DNA of 64,000 nucleotides. It comes from Asterochloris sp. CNOR1 (lineage: Eukaryota > Chlorophyta > Trebouxiophyceae > Trebouxiales > Trebouxiaceae). Location of the stretch: NCBI GenBank assembly GCA_963969365.1, contig OZ017752.1, positions 2,790,001 to 2,854,000 of the forward strand, written 5' to 3'. How positions within the stretch are numbered: position 1 is the stretch's first letter; each line of letters opens with the position of its first letter. The position numbers and the translations under genes were made by a program. The notes beneath the pieces were generated by a model. That model saw only the letters and a program-made list of their open reading frames with translations. It did no database searches and was not told the origin of the DNA. Shown in pieces: positions 20,805-31,378 of this stretch.

Positions 20805-22645
20805 ATGCAGAGGGGCAGCAGCCTGGTTCACCTGTCCCAGGCCTTCAGTGGCATGCTGCACCCCCAGGGCATGCCTGGCTGCAACCAGGCCCTGCTGTCT
20901 CTGCAGCAGTGGGCACAGCTTCATGTAACCTGCGACATGCATGCGCAGAGTGCATGGCAGGGACGCCAACCTTTCCACAGCAGCCCCAGCCTGGCAGACT
21001 TCATCACCCTGAACACAATTTCTGACAATCCCGGAGCCAAGCATCAGGTGCACCACCTGCCTGCCTGTTTCAGCTGGAAGCCGCCATGCCTGTAGTGAAT
21101 GGTGAGGCTCACAGGGCGGCCCTGTGCTCATGCAGGGCCGGAGACTGGGAAGGGGCATCGGCTCAAGCAAGGGAAAGACTTCAGGGCGGGGCCACAAGGG
21201 CCAGAAGGCCCGGACAGGTCAGTCAAAGGGCCTGAGTCTCTTCCGGCAGCGCCGCTAAACATTGACTTAGTGGGGCTGCACTCGTTCTGCAGTTCAGGCT
21301 GGTAGCCTCTTGTCATGCAACTACAGTACGGAGGTCGTGCAATAGCAGGCCACCTTGCATGTCCCTTTTGGAGATTGCTGCACTGTGGTGGCACTGTCGC
21401 AGGCCATGCTCATCTTAGCAGAGCTGTGCGCAGGCACATCTGCTCAGACACATGCCCTGGCTTGGGGCTGCCAGCTGAAGAACAGGGTCAGCAACCTGCT
21501 GGCAGGCCTCAAGAGTCCCCAGGCCTGTCTGTTCACCCAGCCATGGTGAACACCTGACAAGAAGCAGCCTGGAAGTGGCGCTTTTTTGCAGGCCGGAGTC
21601 CCAAGGAGGGCTTTGAGGGCGGGCAGACGCCCCTCAGGATACGAGTGGGCAAGCGAGGGTTCACCAACCCGTGAGTGTGCCCACAAAGTTCTCAGTGACG
21701 TGTGCTGTGTCTGAGGTGTCTGGCTCTGTTGGCAGCTGGCTTCGGCCGTTCGGCCAGCATCTGCCACAGAGGTCTTGAAAGGGCGTGCTGCAGCCACGCA
21801 GCCAGCTGGCCAGGCTGCTGAGCTTGGCATGTGCCCCAGTCACAGGCTTGCACTGCTGCATGAACAATGTCGATATCCAAGCACTGCCATTCTGTCTGAC
21901 TGCCGTCGCCTCCTGCCTCAGATTCCAGCAGGACCTGAGGGTTGTCAACCTGGATGCGCTGGCTGAGCGCATCAAGCAGAGCCGCCTGGACACCAGCTCC
22001 CTTATCACCATGAAAAGCCTGCAGGGGGCTGGCCTCATAGACACAAAGGCAGACAGAGGAGTGAAACTGCTAGGCAGGGTGAGCATACGACGTGCATAAC
22101 ATCCCTGACATCGAATGATGCCTCACACCTTCGCTCCTGATACCATGACCTTGCAGTCATGCAGGACATGACTCTTGAGCACATCTGCATGCAGCGTGCG
22201 CCCTGTAAGCGCTGTCTGCAATGGCGCAGGCCTGCATGAGACGTCACCGCTTGGAGACTTTGCTGCCTCGTGCGCATCAAGCAGGTAGCATGGCGGCGGT
22301 CATGATCAAATGCCCATGCTCCTACAGCAGGCTCGCTGATGTTGCCCTGCCCGCCCTGTGCAGGGTGCCAATGCGCTTAAACAGCCAGTGCACATCCAGG
22401 TTAGCCAAGCCTCCCAAAAGGCGAAGGAGGCTGTTGAGGCAGCTGGTGGCAGCGTCACAACAGTATACTACAACCCCTTGGGCCTGCGCGCCCTGCTCAA
22501 ACCCGACTGGTTTGCCAAGAAGGGCCGGCTGATGCCACAGGCCGCCAGGCCACCGCCCAAGCTGGCCCACAAGTTTGACCGGGTGGGGCAACTCCCTGTC
22601 CCATCGAGCTTGCCAACAACTCCTGAGGGTACTGTAGTGCCTTGA
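20805..22645 (+). CDS. Organellar (bacterial-type) 50S ribosomal protein uL15
   Basis: uL15 is a large-subunit protein contacting 23S rRNA. Exons: 20805-21047, 21136-21217, 21592-21670, 21922-22078, 22364-22645 (TGA). All phases agree, giving about 280 residues. The N-terminal 50 or so residues are a presumed organelle presequence; then come [13 protein letters not shown], the glycine/lysine-rich signature [39 protein letters not shown], and the C-terminal domain ([23 protein letters not shown]). The tail of about 50 residues beyond the bacterial core is typical of mitochondrial forms. The sequence LNT(I/L)SDNPGA before the glycine loop is common in mitochondrial uL15, so mitochondrion is favoured over plastid. 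The gene is convergent with ferritin-1, with 201 bp between stop codons. Confidence 0.93.
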
Positions 22646-22846
22646 AGCAAGATAGGCTGGCAGCTGACTGTTTTATTGTTTCAATCTGCTGCTCGTCCTG
22701 TTGAGGAGCTCTTCCCTGTAGCGGCCACAATTTGACATCTTGAGAGTGACTTTACTGTGAGGCTTTTCACACTTTGCTTTGCAGTTCAGTACATTTCATG
22801 AAGGCACAAGCAGTGACCAATACGGCACAGCTTGTGTGGTAAATTT

Positions 22847-25800
22847 CTAGGCTGAAGGTGTGACGACTGAGGCCTGATTCGCCTGCAAGGCCTGCACCAC
22901 AGCAAGCACATCACTTTTGGCAACAGGTGAATGTACGTCTATTGAACATGCATCACTGCAAGATGTGGGATTGCACAAGCAGCTCACTATGAAATTACAT
23001 GCCCACCTGGTCAAAGTGCCACACACCATGGCCTGGGCCGACACGGCGAAGCTGCAGGCAGAGGCAAGGTTTTAGGGTGAGGGCGCCTCGTGTATCCCAC
23101 AGGAGCATGCTACTGGACACTGATACATCCAAAGCAAGAGCCTGCTACATCATCAGGGCCACATGCAGGTTACCTGCGCCACGTAGTCTGCCGCCTCCTT
23201 GACATCAGAGGCCTGCAAGCAGCACAACTGTGCTTAAAAACAGAGCATTAGGATGCAGCAGCAGCAAGCATGCGCCAGCAACAACAGCAACTACATGATG
23301 CTCAGAGCTAGAGCATAGCCTGGTGCAGACACGGATAAGCGGTGGGCAAGCAGTTGGCCAACATGGCGCGCACGGTGCCAGTCAACATTCCATTGCTCTG
23401 CCAGCATGTCCACCTTGACTTCTGCCAGACAGGCATCCCTGTACACTAATGCACTTGACTGCTGTGATCACCTGCTCTGCCAGCATGTCCTCCACAAAGT
23501 CGGCCATCTGAGCATCGTTGGACTTGTCGGCCACCTCGTGCAAGTCCCGCAGCTTCTGGAAGTTGAGCTTTTCCAGAGATAGCCCAATCTCCATTGCGTG
23601 CAGGGCATCTCCCTTTTCCTGCAGAGCAGTACGCAGATAGGGCTGGGAAACAATATTGAACCAGGCGTGCTGCTCTGCAGGGCACACTGCTGTCAATTAT
23701 ATCCAGAGGCGTGCAGTCAGCATGAGCAACTGCCAGACATGCTGTTCAAAAGAAAGCAGGCCAGTGCACTCTGAGCATATAACTAGGAAGTGCTGCCCAC
23801 AATGACGCAACATTCAGCAGGGACTACTAGCTGCAGCAGCCCGATTGCACATGCTACTTCACAGATTACCAACCAACAACCCAATGGTGCATGACAGGCA
23901 CTGCCTTACTCACTGGGTGGCCATACTCTGACTCAGGTGCTGTTAGATGCGCCAGCTTTGTCCGGCCACCTCTCCGTGCCTACACCATGAAGAGCAGAAT
24001 CAGCACACAAGCAGCGGCTGGTGCCGCAACACAGCACAGCTCAAGCAAATGTGCGGGCAGGTGTCCAGCTGCACTAGCACCTAAGCCATCACTCGAGCAA
24101 AAGCTGCAACTATGCAGCCTTTGTCACTCCATGGAATGCCTGGCTGCCCTCTGGCTATGAGTGCTGTTTGGGAATGCTAACGCACACTGCAGCTGACCTG
24201 CCATCTGGGCACGCTCCCGGTCCCTGAGAGGGATTCCTGTGCAGCCCACACCTGGGTGCAATCATGCTCCACCAACAGTCTGCAAAACCATCTGTGCATT
24301 GCCCTCCTCCAACAACCCTGCTTGTCTTGCTGCATCCACCCAGCATGTGTCTCCTTGCACTCACCCCTCATAAAATTGCAAGCACTACAACCTCCAGGAG
24401 CATCTCTACATCATCCTCCTCAGCACACATCTCAAATGTGTTGGTACAACTTGAATCAGCTGAACCTCACCTGGAAGTCCATGAGCATCTGGGCGTGCTC
24501 CCTCTCGGCGTGAGACTCGTCCAAGAAGTACTTGGCCAGGCCTGGCAGGGCCACGTTGTCACGGCTGAAGTAGTTGTAGATGGCGTGGTAGATGTATGAC
24601 ATGTTCATCTCAATGCTGCACAGGAAGGAGTTGGGGGAGGGTGAGATGTGCCAGCATGCACAGGGATGGAGCCAGCTGCCTGGCCGTGCCACACAGGCTG
24701 CTGCACAGAGTCTGTGTGGACCAAGCAATGCAGCTCGTGAGGTGAAAGTACAGCATGTTTACTGTGATGCTGCGCATCGAGCCCAGAGCTGCTGCAGCCA
24801 TGTGCACCCACTCTGGAGGCCCTCTGCAATGCGTATACGCTGCTGCTTGCAGCCCATCTTCAGCGGATTTGCTGCTGAGGGCTCATGATGCAACAACTAC
24901 TGCCATGCCCAGCACTGGGCTCTGCAGCTTACTTGATCTGCTCATTGACAGCATACTCTGCCTCCCGCGAGTAAAACACGCGGGCAAAGCTGTCGCTGTT
25001 GCCTCCATCACCCAGGTTTGTGTCCTCCACCTGCGCCAGCTCGTCCTTCACCTGCGCATAGGCAATTAGCATAGGTTTTGGAGGCCAGCTGATGCTGTGA
25101 GTGGGCGGTCCTTGCAATGGGCCCTCAGGGAGAGCCACTGCTGCACCCTCCCCCACCTGCACCAGCTCATGTTCAACCTGTACACAGGCAGACACCTCAG
25201 CTGAGGAGGCCAAGTAGTCCTTTGGATTTGCGCGGGCTGATTGAGCACCCCTCTGCTTCCTCCACCTGCGCCGAGGGCAGTCATCTTGTTGACTCACCTC
25301 ACTGCATCAGCCCAGGAACTTGAGGTTCTGAACAGCATTTGGTGGTAGCACAAGGGGTGCTCAAGCAGCAACACCCCAACGATGGGCAGTTTGCACCATC
25401 TGAGGTGCAGGGTGCTGCCATGCCATGCCATGCCATGCAGCTGCAGCCAATGGCCATGCTGTGCGACCACTTTGCTGTGTCCAGAAGGATTCTCCTTCTG
25501 CCTGGAGGCCAGTAACGGTGACAGTGAGTGCCCCCCTCCTCTGGCCTGCACAAGCAAGGAATGCACCAGACCTGCCCTGAGAGCCAGTGCTGTGACTCCT
25601 CCACTTGGGCCAACTGCCCTCACATGCGCCTCAGACTGCAGAGCAGCACCTCCTGGCTGCAAAGGCCAGATGCTACATGCTCCCTCAGGCCCGCATCAGG
25701 GCCCAGCAGGCTGGGTGGCCACTCGCAGGCGCATCATTTTCAATTTGCAGTGATCCCAGAGAAGGTGCACAGCGGCGCACCTCCTCAAAAGGCTTGAAAA

Positions 25801-25857
25801 GAATCTCCGTCTGCAGACTCTTCTCCTTCTCAGCAATAGACTTGCCAGCAGCTACCA
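22847..25857 (-). CDS. Ferritin, plant-like H-type (paralogue 1), N-terminus incomplete
   Basis: Ferritins oxidise Fe(II) and store iron in a 24-mer shell, in the plastid in plants and algae. Exons: 25781-25857, 24933-25051, 24471-24615, 23914-23979, 23472-23618, 23174-23212, 23007-23051, 22847-22891 (TAG); all phases agree. Landmarks are ILFKPFEE, the helix A start AVNEQINIEMNMSYIYHA, REHAQMLMDFQ-ARRGGR, the LSLEKLNFQKL helix C, AQMADFVEDMLAEQ, and the plant-type end LRRVGPGHGVWHFDQ. Ferroxidase ligands are all present: Glu of NIE, Glu and His of AEREH, Glu of SLEK, Gln of LAEQ. The transit-peptide exon upstream of 25857 was not found. The gene is divergent from ferritin-2, and the two share most intron positions. 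Intron 23619-23913 (after GHP) is absent from ferritin-2. Confidence 0.94.
25140..25290 (-). repeat. Two decayed copies of the start of ferritin-1 exon 24933-25051
   Basis: On the plus strand the true junction reads CTGCGCCAGCTCGTCCTTCAC then CTGCGCAT (25031-25058). A copy 126 bp away (25157-25184) reads CTGCACCAGCTCATGTTCAAC then CTGTACAC. I count 26 of 34 matching bases over the aligned block. A second copy, TCCTCCACCTGCGCC at 25258-25272, matches 25023-25037 exactly. Both lie in the intron just upstream of the exon. Confidence 0.7.
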
Positions 25858-26290
25858 CTACGTTGGTGCGGTAAGCAGCCTGCCCTGGCCTGCATGCGGG
25901 CTTGGCTAGCAGCCTGCACTGACAATCACTGTGAGCTGCCTGCTTCGAAGCCTGGATGTTGATGCTGGACAGTGGCTGTCCAGAACTCATGCATGTATAC
26001 AACATGCAGCTGCAACGTCCAAAGAAAGCAAAGCTTGCCAGATCTGTGATGTTGCGGCACTCCCAGACAACCAAAGCAAATTCTAAGGGGCAGTGATGAA
26101 AGCCACGACAGAGTTGGCTTGCCTGTTAAGTGGAAGCTGGCCGACTTTGCTAGCTGAGAGGTTCATTCTGCAGGCTAGGTGTGAGGCTGATCTGAAAGCC
26201 GATTGCATTCAGAGAAGGGGTCAATCTAGGCGACTGGTGACAAGGCTTCCCCTAATGTTTAATGGAAGCCCTAGATGACGTCAACAGCAT
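25858..26290. other. Inter-ferritin region, ferritin-1 side
   Basis: This should contain the missing first exon and promoter of ferritin-1. No start codon with a convincing transit peptide and donor could be fixed. No other feature was seen. Confidence 0.4.
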
Positions 26291-26737
26291 GAGCAGCGCT
26301 TCAGGGACTGCCAGGCCGCCACCGTGGCCACCTACATGCAGATGCGGGGTCCCAACACGGCCTATGCCATGCAGACATACCTGACCAGGATCAGAGGCTT
26401 CAGGCTACGCAGAGCCTATGCCAGCATCAGGTGCAGCAGCCACCAGCTGCGCGTACAGACTGGGCGATACCTATTGCCCCAGCTCAAGCGAGAGGACCGG
26501 ACATGCCGAATCTGTGGGTCACCGAATGAGATTGAGGATGAAAGCCATATCCTGCTACACTGCCCAGGACTTGCAGACCTCCGGTCTGCTCACAGCCACC
26601 TGTTTGCGGAGCAGCAGCAGTCGTTGGCAACGCTGTTTGAACAACCACCAAGCCGAGTGGCCACATACATCAGGGCAGCACTGCTCCAGCACGCAAATAT
26701 GCTGGGCATCACTGGGGGCACATCTGGGCCTAAATGA
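26291..26737 (+). mobile_element. Non-LTR retrotransposon remnant (3' end of ORF2 only)
   Basis: An uninterrupted reading frame of about 145 codons ends at TAA/TGA near 26737. It holds the zinc-binding domain that follows the reverse transcriptase in many LINE-type elements: CRICG, then EDESHILLHCP, a C-x2-C...H-x4-C pattern. The flanking residues are also typical (short Arg-rich helix before, LRSAHSHLF after). The reverse-transcriptase and endonuclease domains are missing and no poly-A tail is obvious, so this is a 5'-truncated, probably dead copy. The tidy reading frame suggests a fairly recent insertion. It lies between the two divergent ferritins. Confidence 0.75.
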
Positions 26738-27685
26738 GGAACAGACACCCTGGGTGACCCCTCTATGTGCCGTGATGTGTCCCCAGCTCACCAGCTGCTG
26801 ATTAGAGCCCCAATTTCATAGCAATGCGCTAGACTCATCACATGATTGTCTTCCCCTAAGGTCCCCATGCTGAGTTGTTGCTTGGGGTGTGCCGCCTTGG
26901 AGCCTGGTGCCCTGCGAGGGGAAGACTGCTGGTCACAGTCATACCCAAGCATAACTCTCTCATGACTGCGAAGTCTACGAGCTGAGAGGGCGTGGCAAGC
27001 CAGTCAGGGGGGCTGAGCCCCCCCCTGCGCCATACAGGATCCAGGGTGTTTGCATTTCGGGCAGCAACCTCAGCTAGCAGTCCAACGTGGTGATGAAGCC
27101 CAGCACAGTGCCAAGGCCTGCTATGAGCGCCGGCTCCCTCTTTACCAGCCAAGTACAGTGACCTGCTTGATATGCCTGTACTGCTTCTTTTTGTACCCCT
27201 ACACCTTCAGCAAAGTTCATTGGTGGGATGAAATGATCATAGTCCTATGCCCGTGCATTGAGGCTACGGACTTTAAATTTAAATCATCATCATCATCTCA
27301 ACTGTGAGTTTTCTTGTCAGACAGCACTGCCGACATGCAGCAAATGTTAAAATCCACCATGCTGAGCAGAGTTCCGCGCCTCAGTGGCGGCCAGACCATC
27401 AGGTGAGGCCGTGTCGAGCATGCCATACAAGCAAGTGCAGCTTGTCACCGAGGTTGCCACAGGCGTTGTGGACATGCTCTACATACCACACTTGGTGATG
27501 GTGCCCTTTTATGCACTCTCTCAGAGCCTTTGCTAACACTGGGCCTGCCCGGCGTGTGCCCGGCATGCACTTCCTTTGCACATGGCATTGTCGCAAGCAG
27601 TTCACCTCTGATCAGTTTGCCACAGTGACTCACAAAGCTTCACTCCCGTTGAGCCACATCAAGGCAGCAATTTGCCTGTGTGCAG
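26738..27685. other. Inter-ferritin region, ferritin-2 side
   Basis: Non-coding as far as I can see. It includes AAATTTAAA and a short (ATC)4-5 tract near 27278-27298. The first exon of ferritin-2 should lie in 27300-27650. An ATG at 27511 opens a frame with MHSLRAFANTGPARRVPG, which could be a plastid transit peptide, but no donor in the right phase was confirmed. Confidence 0.4.
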
Positions 27686-30600
27686 GTGCCCCGTGGCGGC
27701 GCATAGGCGGGGACTGCATGTTGTGGCAGCTGCTGGCGGCGAGGTTGTCTCCAAGAAGGACAACCAGGGTATCGTCCAGTTCCAGCCCTTCAAGGAGGTG
27801 GGTGCTCTGACTGGCAGGAGCATGGCTGAGCCCTGCTGTTGCCTGGTGTTCATGGGCAATTGACAGTTGGTTGCTGACAGCACATGCCGCAGCACATTTG
27901 AATACATGCTTGACCGCGCAGGCGAAATTCTGGCAGCAGCACAATACCTGGCAGCTCTCCTGCTGCAAATAGGGGCGTGTCAGAGCACACCAGAGCTGTA
28001 ATCACAGCTGTGCTCAGAAAATGGCCGCTGAGTTATGTCGTGCCCCATTCTGATGCATACAGACAGCACAAGTTCTGCACTCCCAAGACCTGGGGTGTTT
28101 GGCACCAGCCAGCCACTCCCTGAGTCCCCACAATGCTGTGCAGGTCACCACTGAGCTGACTCATGTGGAGGACTCCAGCGCAGCCAAACAGGGCCCTGAA
28201 GACTCCTTCTCTCGTGTGGGCTACCACCGGGAGAGCGAGCTGGCCGTCAACCAGCAGATCAAGTGGGTGCTTGCTGTGCTGTATTTCCCTTGTCCCCATG
28301 TCCATCGCAATTTTCTGCACGTTCCCAACAAGCAGACTGCGTGGGTTGCTGCACAGTGTTGTGATGTTCTGTTCAGAGCAAAAGAATAAAAGGTATTCTC
28401 AGCTGCAGCTGAGCCCACCCCACTAACCCTTCCTACTATGCTCTGTGATGGCTCTAGCAACGGCATTGGCTTGTCCTGCGTCGTGAGCTTGCTGCCACTT
28501 GCCTGTGCCCTGCGCATGAACAACCAGCAGATCAAGTGGCTTGCTGCACCCCAGGTGCCCTGCTTCTGCTTCAGAGCGACCCGCCTCTGCCAGTCAATCA
28601 ACCGCATTGCGTCACAGCTGCGCCCCCAGCTTGGCCTGCCCAAGGACCCTCTTTGTCATCACCACAAGCCCTCAGCCTTGCTGGCTCTGGCTGCTGCAGA
28701 ATGTTGGTCAGACCATGCTTCTGCACCGGCCCGGCTGCAGCCTGGCTGTGTGGCATGCTTCACATGGAGCTGTTCTCACCCTGAGCACTGGTGTGTGCTG
28801 CAGCATCGAGCTCAACATGTCCTACGCCTACCAGCAGGTGTCCAGCTTCTTCAACAGAGATGTGAGTGCTTCTGTGTTGGACTGGCCGCTTTGCGATTGT
28901 ATGTATGCAAAGTGCTGTGCTCACAGCCGTGCCAGATGCCACAGACAATGTCCCTGCTTGCACTGACTTGGCAGGGCCCAGCCTTCATGGCCTCCTGCAC
29001 AAAGCCTGCTCAAAGCAGCTGGGGTCGTGGTGCCTCCCTGACTGGCTTTTGGTGCTGCAGAACATTGCACTGCCTGGGATGGTCAACTACTTCAGGGCTG
29101 CCAGCTTAGAAGAGAGGGACCACGCAGAGATGCTAATGGACTTTCAGGTCGGCTGCCTGGGGCTGCAGCTGGCAGAGCCGGCGGCTGCTGCTGTCTGGAC
29201 CAGGCTCCTGCGTTGTGCTGGGCCAGCCCGAAGCTGGCTCAGCCTGGCTGGCAGTGCAGCAGCCTCATGTGCAGGGATTTCTCCACATTTCTGGGCAGCA
29301 ACCTGTGCGGGCTGCCTGACAGCCATCACAGCCTGCCCTTGTGCTCTCCCCCTCCATACATGCAGAACCCGCCTCTGACCCACTTGAGCGTAACCATGAG
29401 CTGCCCCACCCGTCAATTCCTCTCAGCCAATGTGTCCGTTTTGTTTCTGCAGAGCAGCGATGGGTGGCTGTGGCAAGCTGCCCCATATTGTCATGTGTAC
29501 ACAGAGAGAGCTTGAATTCTCCCTCTCCTGTGTACCCACCCTCTCTTGCCCTTGCAGAGCTGTCAGCATGGCTGCATAAGGTCTTCCCTCCTCCCTCCTC
29601 CCAAGGTTGAGCACAGCCACACCAAGTGCATAACACCCCATCCATGAAAGCTCATGTCATGGCACACCCTTCTGCCAGCAGCATGTCCAAGCTGGGCTGA
29701 GCCCAGCTGCACACAGCCTGCATCCTCTCCTCCTCTGCAGCCACGCCCTCACCCAGTGCCTGGTGCGTCCTGCAGAACCGTCGTGGCGGCCGCGTCAAGC
29801 TGGCCCACATCACTGCCCCTCAGTCTGAGTTCGGCGACCCGAAGCGTTCTGACGTGCTGCATGCGATGGAGCTGGCTCTGTCCTTTGAGAAGCTCAACTT
29901 TCAGAAGCTGCGCGAGCTGCACGACACGGCTGAGAAGCATGGGGATGCCCAGATGGCAGACTTTGTGGAGGACATGCTCACCGAGCAGGTGGGTTCTGGG
30001 TAAACAAACAGCCCCCTCAGAAGCTCCCTGCATCTGGTCCTGGGGCAGCACAGGTGGCCAGGCTTGTCCAAGATATGCCCCTGCAGCAGGTGGAGTCTCT
30101 CCAGTGGTGGGTACATGTCTCACAAGGCCATCATGTGTCGTCACCCAGTGTCAGGGCACTGAGATGCAGACAGCAGCTTGTGAGGAGGACAGGCTTCTGG
30201 AGCAGGTGGATAACCCTGAGCAAGTTGGTGGGGGAGCCAGGTGGTGCTGCAGGCTGTGCTGCAGCGAGTGAGTGGTGAATGCGCCATGTGGGCCATGCTT
30301 TGGCAAAGTCGAGTGTGAAAGGAGGCCTGCCAGCTCAGGCGCAGCTGGCTTCATTCTCAACCTTCCAATTCCCTCATTGCGCACTGAGTCGTCTGTCTGA
30401 AATGTGTGTTATGTGCATGCAGGCAGGAGACGTGAAGAAGACTGCTGACTATGTGGCCCAGGTGGGCCTGTGTTCCCTGTTAGGCATGTGGCTGCAGATT
30501 TTTGCAGCAAGGGTGCCTGCGAGGTGATTGCCACGACTCCACACTCAGCAGCCCACACCGGTGGTGCTGACTTCCTGGGCACTGTGGAACCCCATTGGGC

Positions 30601-30986
30601 AAGGTTTGCATTGTCTGGGGTCTTGCCTCGATCCGCCCCTATGTCAGCGCTCTGCGTATGTGTTCTGTGTGCCAGCCCTGCTGCGCTTGCATGCCCTCTG
30701 CAAGATGATATTACCGCGACGAGTCCTCGTCTTGTGCCTGCAGCTGCGCAGGGTGGGAGACGGACACGGCCTATGGCACTGGCAGAACCAGCTGCAGGTG
30801 AGCGCTGCAGGACGGCCAGCAGCAGCCCGACCTGCTTGCATTTGTTGGCCGGCACGCTTCCAGCCTGGCCCCAAAACCAGTGGCCGGCGGCAGATTCCAT
30901 CAGTCGCATCAACAGCTTTGATGTCCGTTCTGGCATTGCAGGTTGCCGGCGAGGAGTCTGTCGCCACTCCATCAGCCTCAGGCTAA
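27686..30986 (+). CDS. Ferritin, plant-like H-type (paralogue 2), N-terminus incomplete
   Basis: Exons: 27686-27797, 28144-28262, 28804-28861, 29061-29147, 29776-29988, 30423-30461, 30744-30797, 30942-30986 (TAA); all phases agree. Landmarks are IVQFQPFKE, AVNQQI-N-IELNMSYAYQQ, EERDHAEMLMDFQ-NRRGGR, LSFEKLNFQKLRELH, AQMADFVEDMLTEQ and LRRVGDGHGLWHWQNQLQ. The five ferroxidase ligands (Glu, Glu, His, Glu, Gln) are kept. Compared with ferritin-1, the 145-nt exon is split in two (58 + 87 nt) by an intron after FFNRD, and the 66 + 147-nt pair is a single 213-nt exon. The other internal exons have identical lengths (119, 39, 45 nt) apart from 54 versus 45 nt near the C-terminus. This proves an old duplication followed by one intron change in each copy. 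Residue differences at the C-terminus (HGLWHWQNQ) may alter assembly or stability; that is inference. Confidence 0.94.
28505..28560 (+). repeat. Decayed copy of the 3' end of ferritin-2 exon 28144-28262
   Basis: AACCAGCAGATCAAGTGG followed by CTTGCTG, at 28524-28549, repeats the exon end and donor (AACCAGCAGATCAA|GTGGG, then TGCTTGCTG at 28247-28275) about 277 bp downstream, within the next intron. The copied donor is GTGGCT. Confidence 0.65.
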
Positions 30987-31378
30987 GTGGCGGCCACTTA
31001 TCAGGTGTTTTCGCAGCAGGTTGCCCATCTTCCTCCAAGCTTAGGCGTCTTGTCTGAGCAAACAGAAGTGCCGTCTGGAAAGTAGCTGTCACAGCCTCTT
31101 TAAGCAAACATGCAACATGTGGCAACAATTCATTCGCCTTGCTTAGCTGCCAAGCCTGGCCGTCAACAGTTGACAATTTATCTTCTGGGCTGTGTATGTG
31201 TGGCACCTCATATAGATCAGGATGTGCTGTCACATTCAGCACTTCATGAACGTAAAAACACCGAGTGCCTTGACAGCATAGATCAGCAGTCACTGGAGCT
31301 ACCAGGCAGAGTCATGAAGCACAATCAACAAGTGTCTGTCAGCTTTGCTGGGGTTCAATGAGGCGTATTGAGTCACAC
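30987..31378. other. Convergent intergenic region
   Basis: Lies between the stops of ferritin-2 (+) and the four-helix membrane protein (-). No coding signal or repeat was noted; expected to hold two 3' UTRs. Confidence 0.45.

Noticed and set aside
25420-25440. CCATG/CCATG/CCATG short tandem repeat
   Set aside because: Three to four pentamer units (TGCCATGCCATGCCATGCC) are too short to carry weight.
30409-31293. 294-codon open frame on the minus strand
   Set aside because: Covers the last ferritin-2 exons and the 3' intergenic region in antisense; composition is Ser/Arg/Cys-rich, typical of shadow frames here.
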